A DNA stretch of 15,146 nucleotides from JALYGK01 sp036259835 (lineage in GTDB: Bacteria > Actinomycetota > UBA4738): contig DATABA010000016.1 in the NCBI GenBank assembly GCA_036259835.1, positions 1 to 15,146 of the forward strand. The letters are read 5' to 3'. The translations under genes and the position numbers were made by a program. Positions 7,328-14,243 of the stretch are shown piece by piece. Under the pieces are notes generated by a model. The model was not told where the DNA came from and made no database searches. It worked only from the letters and a program-made list of their open reading frames with translations. The stretch's first letter is position 1. Each line of letters begins with the position of its first letter.

Positions 7328-8472
7328 GTCGTTGCTTCGGTCCGCGCCAGCTCCACCGCCTTGCGAGCGCCCTCGAGCATGGTGGTGGCCGGGACGAGCA
7401 TCTTGTGGCCGGACTCTTCGAGCATCCGCCGCCCCTCGGCCGCGTTGGTCCCGTCGAGCCGAACGACGATTGGCACACGAGCGTCCACTCGCGACAGCGC
7501 TTCCAGGATTCCCCTCGCCACCAGATCGCCTCGGGTGATGCCGCCGAAGATGTTCACCAGAACAGATCGAACGTCAGGGTCGGAGAGGACGACCTCCAAC
7601 GACGTGGCCATGACGTCGGCCCCCCCTCCGCCCCCGCTGTCGAGAAAATTCGCGGGGCTACCGCCCGCCTGCGTCACGAGGTCAAGCGTCGACATGACCA
7701 GTCCGGCGCCGTTCCCAATGATCCCCACCTCGCCCTCGAGCTTCACGTACTGAAGACCCTTCTCGTTCGCCCGTCGCTGGATGGGGTCGACGGGGAACTC
7801 GGACCGAAGCCGGGCCAACTCGGGCTGGCGCCACAGGGCGTTGTCGTCGATGGTGATCTTCGAATCGAGCGCGACGACCACTCCACCCCGAAGGAGCGCC
7901 AGCGGGTTGACCTCCACGAGCGTCGCGTCCGAAGCCAGGATCACCTCCCACATCTTTGCCAGCATGTCGGCTGCGCCCTCCTTGGCCTCGGCGGGGAGAT
8001 GACCGACGAGGTACCGGACCTGATATGAACGCAGCCCGAACATCGGGTCGACGCCGGAGCGTCGGATCGCGGCGGGGTCCGTTCGAGCAATCTCCTCGAT
8101 GTCCATGCCGCCTTCGGCCGAGACCATCGCCAGGTAGCGCTGGGTGGTTCGGTCGAGCGTGATGGCGGCGTAGAACTGCTCTTCGATCTCCACGAGTCGC
8201 TCGACCAGGACCCGGGTCACGGGCGTGCCGCGAAACCCTCCGGAGAGAATCTTCTCCGCCGCCTCCTCCGCCTCCCAGGGGGATTCGACCAACAGGATGC
8301 CTCCGCCCTTTCCTCTGCCGCCGATCTGCACTTGAGCCTTGACAGCAACGCGGCCCCCGAGGCGCTCGGCGATCTGACGAGCTTCTAAGGGTGATTCGGC
8401 GAGGAATCCCTCGACCAGGGGGATGCCGTGGCGGCGGAACAGGTCCTTTCCCTGATGCTCGTAGAGATCCAT
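7324..8472 (-). CDS. sucC: Succinyl-CoA synthetase (ADP-forming) beta subunit
   Basis: Beta subunit with the nucleotide-binding ATP-grasp domain; it pairs with SucD. The 382 residues match the family length. Motifs: the MDLYEHQGKDLF start, VKAQVQIGGRGKGGG at 44-58 with Lys45, EVNPL at 187-191, DSK at 203-205 with the metal-binding Asp, GNGAGLVM at 253-260, NIFGGITR at 307-314 and RLDGTNAAEG at 338-347. The strong match of the first 12 residues to the family fixes the ATG at 8472, although no clear Shine-Dalgarno precedes it. It follows the B12-binding subunit by 59 bp on the same strand and overlaps sucD by 4 bp. The preceding B12 gene suggests that part of its succinyl-CoA comes from methylmalonyl-CoA. 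Confidence 0.96.
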   Translation of the reverse strand: MDLYEHQGKDLFRRHGIPLVEGFLAESPLEARQIAERLGGRVAVKAQVQIGGRGKGGGILLVESPWEAEEAAEKILSGGFRGTPVTRVLVERLVEIEEQFYAAITLDRTTQRYLAMVSAEGGMDIEEIARTDPAAIRRSGVDPMFGLRSYQVRYLVGHLPAEAKEGAADMLAKMWEVILASDATLVEVNPLALLRGGVVVALDSKITIDDNALWRQPELARLRSEFPVDPIQRRANEKGLQYVKLEGEVGIIGNGAGLVMSTLDLVTQAGGSPANFLDSGGGGGADVMATSLEVVLSDPDVRSVLVNIFGGITRGDLVARGILEALSRVDARVPIVVRLDGTNAAEGRRMLEESGHKMLVPATTMLEGARKAVELARTEATT

Positions 8473-8531
8473 GTGCTCAGGAGGCGCTGCGCGCGCGTCG
8501 GGTCAGAAGGAGGGCTGCGCGGACCATCGAA

Positions 8532-8936
8532 TCAGCCCGTCTTGGCCGAGAGCTGCTCTCGCAACCACTCAACGATGGCGGACGTCGGAGTGCCCGGCGT
8601 GAAGATCTCCTGGACCCCGACATCCTTGAGCTTTGGAATGTCTTCACGAGGGATGATCCCCCCGGCGAACAACAGCACGTCTCCCGCTCCCTGCTCCTTC
8701 AGCAGCTGGACCACGCGTGGGAAGAGCGTCATGTGGGCGCCGGAATGACACGACAGGCCGACCGCGTCAGCGTCTTCCTGAATGGCGGTTTCCGCGATCT
8801 GTTCCGGCGTCTGGTGAAGGCCCGTGTAGATCACTTCGAACCCCGCGTCCCGAAGAGCCCGCGCGACGATCTTGGCCCCACGGTCGTGACCGTCCAGGCC
8901 CGGTTTCGCCACGATGACTCGATACTTCTCCCGCAT
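8532..8936 (-). CDS. Stand-alone B12-binding subunit of methylmalonyl-CoA (or related) mutase
   Basis: A 134-residue adenosylcobalamin-binding protein equal to the C-terminal domain of acyl-CoA mutases. Asp15-x-His17-x-x-Gly20 (in LDGHDRGAK) is the base-off/His-on B12 signature, with His17 as lower ligand; YTGLHQTPEQI at 37-47, SGAHM at 65-69, GGIIP at 92-96 and EIFTPGTPTS at 110-119 are all as in methylmalonyl-CoA mutase. The usual Ser-x-Leu motif reads Ser62-Cys63-His64 here. The large catalytic subunit is not in the window, so it must be encoded elsewhere. Isobutyryl-CoA or hydroxyisobutyryl-CoA mutase small subunits have the same size and cannot be excluded. The position upstream of sucC-sucD favours methylmalonyl-CoA, whose product succinyl-CoA is their substrate. 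GGAG directly abuts the ATG, so start support is weak. Confidence 0.88.
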   Translation of the reverse strand: MREKYRVIVAKPGLDGHDRGAKIVARALRDAGFEVIYTGLHQTPEQIAETAIQEDADAVGLSCHSGAHMTLFPRVVQLLKEQGAGDVLLFAGGIIPREDIPKLKDVGVQEIFTPGTPTSAIVEWLREQLSAKTG

Positions 8937-8954
8937 CTCCGTCAGGGGTTGAGG

Positions 8955-8978
8955 GTGTACTGGCGTGCGTCAGCACAC
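8955..8978. promoter_or_regulatory. Inverted repeat in a divergent intergenic region, possible operator
   Basis: GTGTACTG and CAGCACAC form an 8-bp dyad with one mismatch around an 8-base centre. It lies in the 105-bp gap between the divergent starts at 8936 (minus) and 9042 (plus). A repressor site or a transcript hairpin is possible. The dyad is short and could be chance in GC-rich DNA. Confidence 0.25.
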
Positions 8979-9041
8979 GCGGGCCAACTATAGAGGAGAG
9001 GGCACGGCTTCCTCGAACTTGGATAGGGTTCCAGTCTGGAC

Positions 9042-10619
9042 GTGACATCGCGATTCCGTTGGGCCGCGCTCATCTCGATCGTTCTCTCCGTCAGTGCCGC
9101 CTGCACGGGGTCAGCAGAGAGACCGCAGATCCGACGGGACCGTCAGCCGGCCATATCGCCCGTCCCCGGCACTCCGGTTGGTGGGCAGCGCCTCGTGTCG
9201 GCTCTCCGCAATGGCGGCCTTGTTATCTATTTCAGGCACGCCGCAACGGATCCCGTTCCAGACGACGCTGATCCAGTCGTAGTTTCCGACTGTAAGACAC
9301 AACGCAATTTGTCCCGTACCGGTCGAAGGGAAGCCCGCACCATCGGGCAAGCGATCAAGGGGCTCGAAATTCCGATCGGCCCAGTGCTCTCGAGTCCCTT
9401 CTGCCCCGCGGTCGATACCGCGCGGCTCGCCTTCGGGGAGGTATCGCGAGAGCCCGTGCTCGAGAACCTTGAGACCGCAGAAAATGAGCCCGAGCGGAAG
9501 AGGAGAGTCGAGGGTCTCCGGCGCCTGCTATCGACTCCGCCCGATGGTTCCACGAACACCGTCTTGGTCGCGCACGGGTTCAACATCGCGGCGGCGACCG
9601 ACGTCGCGATCGCCGAGGGTGAGGCGGCGATCTTCCGCCCCGCGGTACAGGGCGGCGTCCGGCTCTTCACGACCGTCACCCCGGAGGAGTGGGCGGAGCT
9701 CGCGAAGACGCACGCCGACGAACCGGCACTCAGGGTTCGCGAATATCCCGTTCCGGCGGGTGCGCAGCCGCATGACGTCGCTCCTGCGGATGGCGGGGGC
9801 GTGTGGTACACGGCTCAGGCCGTCGGAGAGCTCGGCCTCCTTGATCCAGCGACGCGCAAGGTGAAGCGGATCGCACTGGGAGACGGATCCGCGCCGCATG
9901 GGGTGATCGTTGGGCCGGACGGGGATGCGTGGGTGACGGATGGAGGCCTGAACGCCATCGTCAGAGTCGACGCGAAAACGCATGCGGTCCGGCGGTTCCC
10001 GCTTCCCGGCGACGACTACACGAACCTCAACACCGCCACGTTCGACGGACGCGGGAGTCTCTGGTTCACGGGTCAGAGCGGTTACTACGGTCGCGTGAAT
10101 CCCTCCAACGGCGACGTTGACCTATTCGAAGCGCCGGGGGGAACGGGGCCGTACGGCATCACAACGACTCCCGAAGGCGATGTCTATTACGCGTCGCTCG
10201 CCGGAAGCCACATCGCCCGCATCGATACCAACACGGGAAGAGCGACGATCCTCGAGCCGCCAACGAAGGGGCAGGGGGCTCGACGAATCTGGTCCGACTC
10301 GCTCGGCCGCCTCTGGATCAGCGAGTGGAACGCGGGTCAACTCGGCATGTACGACCCGGCCTCGAAGACCTGGCGTGAGTGGAAGCTGCCCGGCCGCGCG
10401 CCACAACCCTATGCGGTATTCGTGGACCATCGGGACGACGTGTGGCTCAGCGACTTCGGCGCCAACGCGCTCGTCCGTTTTGACCCCAACACCGAGCGAT
10501 TCAGGAGCATCAAGCTTCCGAGCGAGCCCGCGGACGTGCGCCAGCTTCTCGGGCGACCCGGCGAAGTGTGGGGGGCCGAGTCGGCCGCAGACGCTCTCGT
10601 CGTCGTCAGGAGCGCGTGA
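9042..10619 (+). CDS. Exported histidine-phosphatase / streptogramin-lyase-like beta-propeller fusion
   Basis: A 525-residue two-domain protein. Residues 1-21 look like an export signal ending in SAAC at 18-21, a degenerate lipobox, so a lipoprotein is possible. Residues about 48-225 form a histidine-phosphatase domain: YFRHAATDP at 63-71 (Arg65-His66), TQRNLSRTGR at 86-95, LVAHGFN at 175-181 (His178), EGEAAIFRP at 192-200 and TPEEW at 213-217. The second pocket arginine expected in SPFCRAxxTA is Pro122 here. Residues about 235-520 form a virginiamycin-B-lyase-like propeller with six or seven blades, marked by HDVAPADGGGVWYTA (244-258), PHGVIVGPDG (285-294), LWFTGQSG (340-347), GPYGITTTPEG (369-379), RIWSDSLGRLWISEW (415-429), YAVFVDHRDDVWLSDF (457-472) and GRPGEVWGAES (504-514). 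The substrate is unknown, and the lyase catalytic residues could not be mapped by hand. The GTG start gives a clean signal peptide but has only a weak ribosome site. Confidence 0.85.
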   Translation: MTSRFRWAALISIVLSVSAACTGSAERPQIRRDRQPAISPVPGTPVGGQRLVSALRNGGLVIYFRHAATDPVPDDADPVVVSDCKTQRNLSRTGRREARTIGQAIKGLEIPIGPVLSSPFCPAVDTARLAFGEVSREPVLENLETAENEPERKRRVEGLRRLLSTPPDGSTNTVLVAHGFNIAAATDVAIAEGEAAIFRPAVQGGVRLFTTVTPEEWAELAKTHADEPALRVREYPVPAGAQPHDVAPADGGGVWYTAQAVGELGLLDPATRKVKRIALGDGSAPHGVIVGPDGDAWVTDGGLNAIVRVDAKTHAVRRFPLPGDDYTNLNTATFDGRGSLWFTGQSGYYGRVNPSNGDVDLFEAPGGTGPYGITTTPEGDVYYASLAGSHIARIDTNTGRATILEPPTKGQGARRIWSDSLGRLWISEWNAGQLGMYDPASKTWREWKLPGRAPQPYAVFVDHRDDVWLSDFGANALVRFDPNTERFRSIKLPSEPADVRQLLGRPGEVWGAESAADALVVVRSA

Positions 10620-10628
10620 GGCTCCTCC

Positions 10629-10838
10629 ATGAGCGGTGTATTGAAGCCGCGGTACCTATACTCGGACCGCCGCATGCGTAATCGACCAATCCGCTTTCGA
10701 CCCCCCGGGCTGAAGCCGTGGACGACCATCGGGCCGTTGGGACCGTTCCGGGGACGTCTCGGGTTGGCCTGGGTCATCGCTCCCCTGATCGTCGGGGTCG
10801 TCTTGGTGATCGCCGCGCTGGCGGTGCTGGTCCGGTAG
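10629..10838 (+). CDS. Small single-helix membrane protein (69 aa, or 54 aa from the inner ATG)
   Basis: Not recognised. The frame begins 9 bp after the preceding stop and fills the gap before the convergent pcrA end, so it does not sit over another gene. The N-terminal half is basic and Pro-rich (RPIRFRPPGLKPW), and residues about 46-68 form one strong hydrophobic helix ending in a single Arg; the basic side predicts a cytosolic N-terminus. Two starts are possible: ATG 10629, and ATG 10674, which is preceded by TATACT at 10657-10662, a good -10 box. Use of the latter would give a 54-residue protein from a very short leader. The hydrophobic segment and lack of overlap favour a real gene, but its length leaves doubt. 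Confidence 0.5.
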   Translation: MSGVLKPRYLYSDRRMRNRPIRFRPPGLKPWTTIGPLGPFRGRLGLAWVIAPLIVGVVLVIAALAVLVR

Positions 10839-10851
10839 GCGCGCCGGCACG

Positions 10852-13005
10852 CTACCGCTTCGCCAGCGGGGCGTAGGCCAGCAGCAGGCGCTTCTCTCCC
10901 ACGTCTTCGAACGCGATCGTCGCCTCCGCCCGGTCTCCGGCACCGGATACCGATACCACCACGCCCTCGCCCCATTTGTCGTGATAGACCGTGTCGCCGG
11001 CTCCGACCGGCACCGGCTCGCGACCGCTGCCGCGTTCTCCGTTTCTCCCATGGTCCTGTTCGCCGTCGACGCTCGCGACCAGGTCCACCGGAATCTCGTT
11101 CAGGAATCGGGACGGCGGGTTGTAGCTGGACCCTCCGAACAGCGAACGGCTCCACGCGTGCGTGAGGTACAGGCGCCGTCGAGCGCGGGTGATCCCGACG
11201 TACGCCAGCCTCCGTTCTTCCTCCAGCTCGGCAGGGTCGGTCATCGAGCGGTAGTGCGGGAAGACGCCGTCCTCCATTCCGACCATGAAGACGATGTCGA
11301 ACTCGAGACCCTTGGCGTTGTGCAGCGTCATCAGCGTGACTGCCGGCGCGTCGGCGTCGTACTCGTCCTGCTCGCTGACGAGCGAGACCTGCTCCAGGAA
11401 GTCCGCCAAACGTCCCTCTGGGAAGCGGGTTTCGAACTCGCGCGCCACACCGACCAGCTCGCGAAGGTTCTCGATTCTTCCCAGGGACTCGACTGTGTGC
11501 TCCGCTTCGAGCTCCGCCAGGTACCCGGACTCGGTGTATGCGGCCTCCACGATCGCACCGGGGGCAGCCCCCTCGTCCACCATCGTCCGCAGCTTCCCGA
11601 TGACCTGGACGAACGTCGTGACGGCCCCTTTGGCGCGGGAGCCGAGCGTCGAAATTTCGTCCACGCGCCGCGCCGCCTCCAGGAACGGAAGACCGTCCGT
11701 GACGGCGAATCCCTCGATGGCCGCCACGGTTGCGTCGCCGACGCCTCGCTTCGGCGTGTTGATGACGCGACGAACGCTCACCAGGTCGCCGGGGTTCACC
11801 ACCACCCTGAGGTACCCCAAGATGTCCTTGATCTCCCGGCGTTGATAGAAGCGGACGCCGCCGACGATTCGGTACGGCAGGCCACCCCGCATGAACACGT
11901 CCTCCAGCACACGCGACTGGGCGTTCGTTCGGTAGAACACCGCGGCGTCGCTGTACCGAAAACCCTCCTCCTGGACCAACCGCTCGATCTCGGAGGCGAC
12001 GAACCACGCCTCGTCGTGCTCGTTCTCGGCGCGGTACCTGACCGCAAGGTCGCCGTGATCCGACTCCGTCCACAGCGACTTCGGCTTTCGGTGCACGTTG
12101 TGCTCGATGAGCGCGTTCGCCACCTGAAGGATGCTCTGGGTCGACCGGTAGTTCTGCTCCATCACGAAGACCGCGGCGTCGGGGTAGTCGTGCTCGAAGT
12201 CCAGAAGGTTCTTGATGGTGGCGCCTCTCCATGAGTACACACCCTGGTCGGCGTCACCGACCACGCAGATGTTTCGGTGCTTGGCGGCGAGCAGGTTCAC
12301 CAGGTGGTACTGCGCGCGGTTCGTGTCCTGGTATTCGTCGATCAGGATGTGGCCGAACCGTTCCTGGTAGTGCTCGAGGACACCCGGGTTCTCCTGGAAC
12401 AGGCGCACGGTCTCCATGATGATGTCGTCGAAGTCGAGGGCACCGGCGCCGCGGAGCCGTTGCTGGTATTCGGCGTAGATATCGGCGATGACGTGCTCGT
12501 AGTGCGTGCTGGCGCCCTGCCGGAACCCCACTGGACCCAGCAGGTTGTCCTTCGCCCGGCCGATCACCGCGGCGACCTGGCGCGGTGGATATCGCTTCGG
12601 ATCGATGTTCATCTGCTTGAGGCACAGGGCGATGACCCGCTCGGTGTCTCCCTCGTCGTAGATCGAGAAGTGGCTGGGCAGCCCCAGAACGTCGTGCTCG
12701 CGACGAAGGATGCGAGCGCAGGCCGAATGGAACGTGAGGATCCACATCCCCTTGGCGATACGGGTGCCGAGCAACCCCTCCACCCGGTCGGCCATCTCCT
12801 GTGCCGCCTTGTTGGTGAACGTGATGGCGAGAATGGCGTAGGGCGAAACGCCCTTCTCACGGATGAGGTACGCGATCCGGTGGGTCAGGGCCCGGGTCTT
12901 GCCGGATCCTGCCCCGGCCACGATCAGGACCGGTCCCTCGGTGTGGAGGACCGCCTCCCTCTGGATAGGGTTGAGCCCCTCGAGGAGGGGGGACTCCGCG
13001 GTCAT
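10852..13005 (-). CDS. pcrA: ATP-dependent DNA helicase, UvrD/PcrA type
   Basis: Superfamily 1A 3'-5' helicase acting in nucleotide-excision repair, replication restart and removal of stalled complexes. The 717-residue protein is full length. Motifs in order: LNPIQREAV at 11-19, Walker A GAGSGKT at 31-37, FTNKAA at 63-68, TFHS at 91-94, Walker B LIDEYQDTNR at 221-230, GDADQGVYSWRGA at 250-262, QNYRST at 284-289, TLHNAKGLEFD at 560-570 and VGITRARRR at 603-611. The C-terminus has GDTVYHDKWGEGVVV (670-684), typical of the Tudor-like tail that in PcrA/UvrD contacts RNA polymerase. The PcrA/UvrD1 position upstream of sucCD is also found in mycobacteria. The ATG at 13005 has TAGAAT exactly 6 nt upstream and no well-placed ribosome site, so it may be leaderless. 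Confidence 0.96.
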   Translation of the reverse strand: MTAESPLLEGLNPIQREAVLHTEGPVLIVAGAGSGKTRALTHRIAYLIREKGVSPYAILAITFTNKAAQEMADRVEGLLGTRIAKGMWILTFHSACARILRREHDVLGLPSHFSIYDEGDTERVIALCLKQMNIDPKRYPPRQVAAVIGRAKDNLLGPVGFRQGASTHYEHVIADIYAEYQQRLRGAGALDFDDIIMETVRLFQENPGVLEHYQERFGHILIDEYQDTNRAQYHLVNLLAAKHRNICVVGDADQGVYSWRGATIKNLLDFEHDYPDAAVFVMEQNYRSTQSILQVANALIEHNVHRKPKSLWTESDHGDLAVRYRAENEHDEAWFVASEIERLVQEEGFRYSDAAVFYRTNAQSRVLEDVFMRGGLPYRIVGGVRFYQRREIKDILGYLRVVVNPGDLVSVRRVINTPKRGVGDATVAAIEGFAVTDGLPFLEAARRVDEISTLGSRAKGAVTTFVQVIGKLRTMVDEGAAPGAIVEAAYTESGYLAELEAEHTVESLGRIENLRELVGVAREFETRFPEGRLADFLEQVSLVSEQDEYDADAPAVTLMTLHNAKGLEFDIVFMVGMEDGVFPHYRSMTDPAELEEERRLAYVGITRARRRLYLTHAWSRSLFGGSSYNPPSRFLNEIPVDLVASVDGEQDHGRNGERGSGREPVPVGAGDTVYHDKWGEGVVVSVSGAGDRAEATIAFEDVGEKRLLLAYAPLAKR

Positions 13006-13011
13006 GCCTCG

Positions 13012-13017
13012 ATTCTA
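13012..13017 (-). promoter_or_regulatory. Putative -10 box of a leaderless pcrA transcript
   Basis: On the minus strand TAGAAT (13017-13012) is separated by exactly 6 bases from the pcrA ATG, which places the expected transcription start on the A of the start codon. A GAGG lies only 1 base before the ATG, too close to be a normal ribosome site. No convincing -35 box was found 17-18 bp further up, so the call depends on the -10 match and its spacing. Confidence 0.45.
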
Positions 13018-13049
13018 GGAGCGGAGGCCCGTAGCTCCCGGAGGGATCG

Positions 13050-14126
13050 TCAGGTGATCTCGATGGGTGTCCCGAGCGGAAGTCTCGGGACGAGCGATTC
13101 GATGTCGACGTTCCTCATTCGGATGCAACCGTGGCTCACGTATCGTCCGATCGACCCCTTGGGGTCGTTCGTCCCGTGCAGGCCGATGATTCCGCCGTAC
13201 TTCCAGTCCGTTATGACGTCCGAGTACCCCGAGAGCGCGTACGCGTACGTGCCGTACACGGTGTTCGGGTTTGGAAGCTTGTACAGCGCCTGGAGGTAGA
13301 AGTTTCCGACCGGCGTCGGGGTGTCGCCCGTTCCGATGCCGACCTTGAATCTGTCCACCAGTTCGCATCCTTCGTAGAAGTTCACCTGGAACTTGTTCCG
13401 AATCACCTTGAGCCGGTACATCGTCTTGCTCACATCGACGTCGAGCGCCGGCACGTATCCGGTCGTTCCGTTTGGCCGCACGGGAAGGAGAACCTTGAGC
13501 CAAGCATCCCCTGCCGGACCGGTCAGTGCTTCTTGGATCAGGAAGACCTGAGGTGCGCCGAGGACGCTCTTTCGGCCGAACGACTTGATGACCCTCGCCG
13601 ATGCATGGGGCTCTTTCCTCGCCGCGACCTTCTCACCCGCGACCGTGGCGATCAGGGAAGGCCGCTCGCAGGCTCGGAGCTCCTCGGCCGGAGACGGCGA
13701 GGGCGAAACTCCCGCTCCCGGACGGGGCGTCGCCCGCCGCTGAGCTGCCGGAGCTCCTCCACCGGTGAGGTTCGCGATCAATCCATAAATGAGCAGGACG
13801 ACCACAAAGAGGGCCGCACCGACGACCCAGCTGGCGGTGTTTCCGGGGAGCTTGGGCCAGCTCTCGGGAACCTTTCTCAGTCGTTCCGGAAGCTTCGGTA
13901 ATCGAATGCCTGAGAGACTGGGGAGGCCAGGAAGTTTCAGCCGTGGACGAAGACGCGAGCCCTGCCCCTTGCCGAAGGCCCACTTGGAAGCGGTCGGATC
14001 TTCCTTCCGCGGTTCAGACGAACTGGAGAACAACGCAGTGTCGTCACCAGACTCCTCAGCCGGCTGCGCCTGGGCCGACGGCTCCTGCGGAGTGGGCTCT
14101 TCGTCTTTTCGCTCTTCGTCGGACAT
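13050..14126 (-). CDS. Membrane-anchored L,D-transpeptidase (YkuD domain)
   Basis: Cell-wall enzyme family that forms 3-3 peptide cross-links or attaches proteins to peptidoglycan using a catalytic cysteine. The 358-residue protein has a long acidic, probably disordered cytosolic N-terminus (1-50), then a basic Leu/Pro segment with LPGLP, LPKLP and PKLP at 65-94, one membrane helix at about 98-121, a Pro/Ser linker (132-147), a region at about 155-230 that could be an SH3-like wall-binding domain, and the YkuD domain at about 236-358. Active-site marks are IGLHGTND at 314-321 and SHGCIRM at 331-337, with Cys334 as nucleophile and His332. Topology is N-in, catalytic domain outside. GGAG lies 4 nt before the ATG at 14126. 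It is 44 bp upstream of pcrA on the same strand but separated from the next gene by a terminator. Confidence 0.92.
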   Translation of the reverse strand: MSDEERKDEEPTPQEPSAQAQPAEESGDDTALFSSSSEPRKEDPTASKWAFGKGQGSRLRPRLKLPGLPSLSGIRLPKLPERLRKVPESWPKLPGNTASWVVGAALFVVVLLIYGLIANLTGGGAPAAQRRATPRPGAGVSPSPSPAEELRACERPSLIATVAGEKVAARKEPHASARVIKSFGRKSVLGAPQVFLIQEALTGPAGDAWLKVLLPVRPNGTTGYVPALDVDVSKTMYRLKVIRNKFQVNFYEGCELVDRFKVGIGTGDTPTPVGNFYLQALYKLPNPNTVYGTYAYALSGYSDVITDWKYGGIIGLHGTNDPKGSIGRYVSHGCIRMRNVDIESLVPRLPLGTPIEIT

Positions 14127-14180
14127 GTCACTCCAAATGCTAACAACGACCTCTTGATTTCATCGGAACCTCGCGGGAGC

Positions 14181-14216
14181 GAGAAAAGAGATCGGGGCGC
14201 CGATGTGGCGCCCCGA
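14181..14216 (-). terminator. Rho-independent terminator of the secreted-protein gene
   Basis: A perfect 10-bp stem, TCGGGGCGCC with GGCGCCCCGA, around a 5-base loop (14192-14216). Read on the minus strand it is followed by TCTCTTTTCTC, a T-rich tract. It begins 27 bp after the stop codon at 14244. A nearly identical hairpin lies at 15003-15028. Confidence 0.85.
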
Positions 14217-14243
14217 CCTGTGCAACTGTCGAACCTTTGACGC

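Noticed and set aside
9042..10619. Streptogramin antibiotic resistance gene
   Set aside because: The propeller is of the lyase-like family, but the catalytic residues could not be verified, the protein is exported and fused to another domain, and the context has no resistance or mobile genes.
10409..12232. A 607-codon open frame on the minus strand overlapping pcrA
   Set aside because: It is out of frame with pcrA, very rich in Arg/Gly/Pro, has no domain motif and runs through the end of the pcrA gene into the opposite-strand fusion gene. It is a by-product of high GC.
13006..13049. Terminator between the L,D-transpeptidase gene and pcrA
   Set aside because: Only a 5-6 bp GGAGC/GCTCC pairing with no T tract is present; it is too weak to call.
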